From Cheilinus undulatus (Eukaryota > Chordata > Actinopteri > Labriformes > Labridae), in assembly GCF_018320785.1 (NCBI RefSeq), contig NC_054884.1:16617667-16681666 (forward strand): 64,000 bases of DNA, written 5' to 3'. The notes below the pieces were generated by a model. The model worked only from the letters and a program-made list of their open reading frames with translations. It had not been told where the DNA came from and ran no database searches. Positions 58,887 to 64,000 of this stretch are shown here, piece by piece. A program made the translations under genes and the position numbers. Numbering within the stretch: the first letter of the stretch is position 1; every line of letters starts with the position of its first letter.

Positions 58887-61800
58887 TTAAGGCCGCTCCC
58901 AGCTGTCTGAGACTTTTTCAGGGGCACTCAGTCGCCTCAGACTCTGCAGCACTGTCTGCAGTTTCCCCGCTGTAATGATGAAACACAGTCATTAGAATAT
59001 AAGGGTAGCTCTTTATTTTAGTGGGCCCTAATTACCTAGTAATTTTATAGAAATAAGTGTAACTATGTACTGCGCAAGAATAAAACGGTAATTACCTAGT
59101 TGTAACTCTGTAATATTAAGGAAGTATTTACCTATAATGTAAAAACTACCAAGTAATGCCACAGCTAGTATTGTGGCAATATCTGGTAATGAGGTGGCAT
59201 TTTTCTGAGTAATCTCTTAGCAATAAGATCATAATTTTCTGTATAAGTTTTTTGATAATTCCAAGGTAATTTCTTTATTTTGGCCTACTAAATTAAAGCG
59301 AGTCCTTTCTGAATAATTTTCAAGTAATTTTTAGGGGTAGGGAGTTAGGGTAAAATACCATCAAATTACCAAAGAACTGCCGCAATATTACAAGGAATTA
59401 TTTGATAATTAATATTTTGTCCTTTGTTAAATACTTCCCTAATATTACCATATTTCCAAGTTCTTACTTGATAAAATGCCAACTTATTACAATGCAATTA
59501 CCAGCTTATTCTTGAGAAATATTAGATAATAAGACTTAATAATATTAGTTACTGTTACTGAAAAAAGTAATGTGTTCTTTTTTTCTTTTAAATTGTGTGT
59601 AAGGGCGTAGTTGGCACCCCATATTTGAAAGCTAGTCTTTCAAGTGTGCAGCGTGGGTTTGAATCCAAGCTGTGGCACCTTTCCTACTCGTCACTACCAT
59701 ATGAAAATTGCTCAAGCCTGGCTAAACTTTGCTGCTTCCTCTGCAAGCTGCTTTTTGCAACCCTCCTCCACCCCAGCTCCTCCTTTATTCTGCTTCTAAC
59801 TTAATCGATATCATTCTGCCGTCACTGATGCCTGCTCTGCTTTGGGGTTTTGCAGTTTCTCTTTCTGCCTCGGGCTTTCCTTGTCGGCATAGGAAAGACA
59901 GGAACGTGTGCTGTTCTTGCTTCATGCTTTCCACATAGGCTTGTGGAATCCCAGAACAGCCACACCACCAAATATAAAATAACAGCAATAAGTGTAAACT
60001 AATAACTGCTAATAAAAAAGATTCATGACCAAAAATCGTGTATATCTCGACAAAGTGGTCCTGACTGATTTATGCATTTATCTGTTTTTCTTTGAGTGTG
60101 TCTGAGTTGGGAAGAACAGCATTTTGCACCCATGAATACTCAGGGTATATCATGGAAGCACTATTTACTTCTAAATCTTGATCTTGAATTCTCACATCCC
60201 CGCACAAAATCATTTACTGTATTAGTTAAAATATAAGACAACAAAAAGAAATATAAAAGCATTAAATGCATTATAATAACATTTTAAAAAGATCACCCTA
60301 CCTTAATCAGACATGTTTTAGGGACAACAATTGTACATTTTGAGGAATACTGTATATCATGTCTTTTCTACATCTTACCCAGTTCTTCTTCATAGAAATC
60401 CAGCTTCTTTATCAGCTCTGCTACACTTGTGCGTGTCAGACCATCCCCAGCTGCATGAAAAAGATTAATCATTTTTTCTGTTTGTTTGAAATATAAAAAG
60501 AGATTCTCTGTATCAGGACATGTCAGCTCACCTTTAACACCAGTGTCATCTTTCGTTTTATCATCCACGCCGGTATGAGAGCTGCTGTTCCCATCAGAGG
60601 TGAAACATGAGAGCAGTTTTGCGCAGCAGACCCTGGACTCAGCCAGTGTGGCACTCATGTCCTGGGCCAGCCGGTGGTTCTCCACCAGCTCGGTGTGCAC
60701 CCTCCTCCATGCCATTTTGTCCTCCATCAGACATCCCTCCATCACTGTACGCAGCTCCCTCTCCTGGGACACCTGGCTCTGCAGACTCTCTGCCTCCTCA
60801 CAGCGCTAAAAGGACAAGTACCGTAAGTCAAAAGTGGGCAAGATTTCAGCCACATCATGAGCAATCAAAAATGAAGCAGTTTTGGGGAGTTACCTTGTGT
60901 AGTTGAATGGCCATCTCCTGCATCTCGGCCTCCAGCTGGTCGGCGTATGACTGCTCCAGAGCATCGCTGGGTGGGCGAGCACTGCTGTGCCACCTTGCAA
61001 TGGCGGAGGTCATCTTACGCTTTGGTCCAAACAATCTGCAGAACAGATTCAGTGATTCAGACATAAGAACACAACAACTGCATGTGCTAGAGCAAACGTG
61101 AAAAACGAGCCTCAGGTTTCCTACGTGATTCCAATTTCCTTGAGATCGTTTTCAGTGAGGGTGAGAAAAATCCGCAGGTCAATGTCTTGCTCCTCAAGTA
61201 AGGGGAGATACTTAGAGAAGCCAATTTGCTCCAGGAACTCTGCCAAATCCTATAAAATAATGATGAAAAAAGCTGATGGGAAGCCCAAAACAACTGCTGA
61301 TAATTAAGAGTGAGCAAACATAGACATACCTTTGGACCAGTGTAAGAGGGAGGAGGACCAACAGTTGACAGCATCCCACAGTTCCCTGCACCACTAGAGT
61401 GAGCTGCATCATTGCTTATGTGGCGTCCTTTGCCTTTAGAGTGATGACCCTTGTTTACTCTGCGAGAGCTGCTCTTTTTGCACTGATCAGAGTCCTGATC
61501 AAAAGAAAACTAGCATTGCCTTAAACCATTCAAATATTCGACCACAAAATATTTCTGTAACTGTGTGTTCAGACCTCATTACTCTCCACCGAGCCTTCCC
61601 AGTTGAGGCTGATCACTTGACCTTCACTGCTGCTGCTGCTGCTCCTCATGGTAGGCATGTCATTGTCGAAGAACGGACTGTCATCTGCGGCAAAATGAAA
61701 ACCCAGTCTGTTTGCAGGATTCTAAGGACATTACTGTACTTGCCCTGAAGTCAAGCAACCCTCTCACCTCTGCTGCTGTTGCTCTGGCCGTCCAGCTCAT

Positions 61801-63683
61801 TGATGGGTGAGGTCACATCGCGGTAGCAGATGCCGTCGCTTTGTTCACCAATACCACGAAATGTTATATAGCCCGGAGGAACTGTAGGAGGCTCTGTGAG
61901 CACAAACATTTGATATTTTGTGGTTAAATCAATTCAATCTTGACGTGTAACTGTAATGGGTTCATTTTGTCTGGATAAAATAGTGTGTGACAGAGGTGGA
62001 AAGTAACTAATTACATTTACTCAAGTTACTATAATTGAGAAGCTTTTTTGTGCACTTCTTTTTCAAAATCACTACTTTTACTTTTACTTAGGTACCCTTT
62101 GAGGGAAGTATTGTACTTCACCACATTTTAAAAAGCACTGAGTACTGAGTAAACAATTTAACACTAAAAGCCAAGATGAGGAGATTCTTGCCTTCTTCCA
62201 ACAAGAAAATGGCCAGAAGTTTGACTTTCACAGCACATGATGGTCAGTAGCAAGTGTGTCAGTCACGAAAGAGCCAGCTCTTTGTGCTGGCTCTTTAGTG
62301 TGAATGATGGGAGATGGCACACCGTTGAGAGCCCTTTACTACCCCCCTCCCACACCCACACACACACACCCACACACACAAAAGAGCTCAGAGTAAAGGG
62401 AGGATATTTCCTCCTCACCGTTCTGCCACAGCCAGCACCTTAAAGACATTTCCTCATTAACATAAGCGCTGTGGTTGACTCCATATGTATGTGTAGCTGC
62501 TTGTGTTTGTGTGTATGACTTTTAACCAATCAGATGTGATAACAGAAAAGCTGGAGGGGGAGGGGATGATGTTGCTCAGTGCTCCGTGACCATTCAGTCT
62601 CCACTCAGAGGAGAAAAGAGAGGAGAAAATGTAGCTATGTAGATTTCAGCAACCAGTAACAATAAATTCCTTATAAATAAGGACATGTGCCATGCTGTGT
62701 AACATCTTTTTTTTTTTACAAAACATTATGTAAAATGTAGCCATTCTTCGAGTCTTATAGTTTATAGTCTATTTAGAGTTTGATTTATTTGGGAAATATT
62801 TTGACAAAACAGTGTTATATATTTTATTATCATTATTAGTTACGTTTTAATGGAAATCACAGAAGACTACTCGCACTGTGTTTTATGTTTAATGTAAAAA
62901 CATCTTTTAGCACATTAAAAAGTTATAGAACTGGTACTTGATTATCTGTAAAAAAAAATATAGTTTTAGGGTTATGTAAAATTTGTGCTATACTAAGAAT
63001 AAAAGGATTTAGTCCAACAATTTTCTGAAAAAAAAAATATGCGCAGTTATATTTATATTTTTAAGACCCATGGATCAAAAATCTTTAATTTTTCTGATTA
63101 ACTAAAAGCCAAAGTTGTACTGAATGCAGAGCCGTTTGTGAGCCAAAGAGCCGACTCTTCTTGCTGAACTGATCACTGAAAAGAGATGTAATTCCCATCA
63201 CAAGTAGTGAGAGAATGATTCGACATTTCATCCTAAACAGCTGTTGCATTTGACTTTAGGTCTAGTCTCACTTTATAAAAAAACAACCTGGTTTTAGAGT
63301 CAAATTCTCTTGTAGTTGATTCATATTAAGAAAAGATCATATTTTACTGTATAACCCCTCGGGTATCAAAAGTATCTACTCAGTAACTTTAAGTAAATTT
63401 TAAATGACTTACTTTTTACTTAGAGAATTATTGATTACTACTTTTACTTCTACTTAAATATATATTGTCCAAAGTAACTTTACTTTTACTTGAGTAAAAT
63501 AGTCTAGTACTTTTTCCACCTTTGGTGTGACAGTACCACACAGTTTGCTGGAGCCTCCAACTCGGAACTTGGCGATAGCCTGGGGCCCGTCATGGATGCT
63601 GATGCCTTTAGCTCTGTTGCGATTTCGAATCCTTGGGGGTGCGCTGTCTGAGTCCTCAGAGGAGCTCAGGTCTTCAAAATGTG
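58887..63683 (-). CDS. anks3: ANKS3, ankyrin and SAM domain protein (C-terminal part)
   Basis: Scaffold protein linked, in other vertebrates, to ANKS6, NEK8 and BICC1 in cilia and kidney. Exons, high to low: 63683-63537, 61893-61768, 61684-61575, 61494-61330, 61249-61125, 61035-60894, 60805-60532, 60450-60379, 58969-58887 (stop TAA). Phases agree throughout; 413 residues are visible. Motifs: RAKGISIHDGPQAIAKFR near the start; a six-Ser run from a CTG/AGC repeat; SAM domain from DLAEFLEQIGFSKYLPLL to FGPKRKMTSAIARWH across two exons; coiled coil (YADQLEAEMQEMAIQLHK onward); end VSDSWERP. The family is about 650 residues, so the N-terminal ankyrin repeats lie beyond position 64000. Tail to tail with wdr24. 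One donor has a transposon 12 bases away. Confidence 0.95.
59601..59692 (+). repeat. tRNA-derived SINE fragment
   Basis: Contains GTGTAAGGGCGTAGTTGG (A-box region), GCAGCGTGGGTTTGAATCC (B box) and GCTGTGGCACCTTTCCT, matching the head of the 14848-15030 SINE. It lies in the large last intron of anks3. Confidence 0.65.
61620..61645 (-). repeat. anks3: (CTG)n tract coding poly-Ser in anks3
   Basis: Trinucleotide run in the third visible exon, read as AGC on the coding strand, giving six consecutive serines. Confidence 0.85.
61993..63524. mobile_element. hAT-like element in an anks3 intron
   Basis: It starts GAGGTGGAAAGTAACT and ends AGTACTTTTTCCACCTTTG, inverted relatives. The flanks carry an exact 8-base direct repeat, GTGTGACA, at 61985-61992 and 63525-63532, as hAT insertions produce. 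Both ends are followed inward by 'tacttaa-ttactcaag'-type sequence common in a fish repeat. The interior is occupied by a second element (62258-63176). No intact transposase. Confidence 0.75.
62258..63176. mobile_element. Nested hAT-like element
   Basis: A left end around GTCAGTCACGAAAGAGCCAGCTCTTTG faces a right end which, reversed, reads CAGTGATCAGTTCAGCAAGAAGAGTCGGCTCTTTG; the AGAGCCGGCTCTTTG-type core is typical of a hAT family. It includes a CACACC-rich microsatellite at about 62345-62380. Ends are approximate. Confidence 0.5.
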
Positions 63684-63834
63684 CTGAAAAAACAGTAAAA
63701 AAAATGAGATACAAAGAAACCATAGTAGTGTATTCATCCATCCATCTATCCATACTCTTCTGCTTATCAGGTTTAGCAAGTCAACTCAGACATCCCTCTC
63801 CCCAACTTTCCAATCCCTGCTGGGGGATCTATGG

Positions 63835-64000
63835 GGCTTTTCCACTACGACTTTTGGCCGCGCCAAGCCAAATCAAGCTGTGCTGATTTACTTTTTCATC
63901 ACCAACGAGCCAGCCCCACCTCCAAGCACACTGCGCTGACGTCAAAGCAGTTTGCTGGGGGGATTTTCCCGATACCCTCCCTCAGTGATAGATTTTTAGC
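63835..64000. repeat. Probable start of a dispersed repeat, cut by the window edge
   Basis: The phrase GGGCTTTTCCACTACGACTTTTGG followed by CCAAGCCAAATCAAGC resembles the ends of a palindrome-rich fish MITE. Only one side is in view. Confidence 0.35.

Overview
The window reads as a teleost fish chromosome segment: AT-rich, intron-rich vertebrate genes embedded in many decayed Tc1/mariner, hAT, LINE and tRNA-derived SINE copies of kinds common in ray-finned fish. All identifications come from reading the sequence and remembering the families; no search was run. Species cannot be given.

Four protein genes are supported, each rebuilt from exons whose reading phases join exactly. (1) rhbdl1 (+), a rhomboid intramembrane protease: the last three coding exons (20275-20375, 24881-24941, 28801-29072), with catalytic Ser and His both visible; upstream exons were not found and probably lie left of the window. 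(2) An uncharacterised 236-residue helix-hairpin-helix protein (-), five exons, 45068 down to 39240, complete. (3) wdr24 (+), nine coding exons, 47400-55556, complete at 788 residues: a GATOR2 subunit acting on mTORC1. (4) anks3 (-), nine exons, 63683 down to 58887: SAM domain and coiled coil, with the ankyrin repeats beyond the right edge. Genes 2 and 3 are head to head around a short CpG-containing promoter-like stretch (about 45069-45350); genes 3 and 4 are tail to tail. From memory, RHBDL1 and WDR24 are also near neighbours on human 16p13.3.

Layout: 1-20274 is intron or intergenic DNA with a mariner-type MITE fragment, SINEs, a degenerate periodic array, a LINE piece and several Tc1/mariner relics, one holding a nested copy. 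20275-29072 is rhbdl1, with repeats in its introns. 29073-39200 holds its 3' UTR, a second periodic array, a hAT-like element and two Tc1 relics. 39240-45068 is the HhH gene, whose 4.4-kb first intron carries a LINE broken by a Tc1 element. 45069-55556 is wdr24 with a minus-strand LINE in intron 5. 55557-64000 holds a complete 540-bp MITE and anks3, with a hAT-like insertion immediately beside one of its splice donors.

No bacterial-type operon, CRISPR array, RNA gene or viral gene was seen. The most interesting items are the uncharacterised HhH gene with its shared promoter, the insertion at the anks3 splice donor, the inverted repeat in the wdr24 leader, the two oppositely oriented periodic arrays, and a Tc1-LINE fusion reading frame produced by a deletion.
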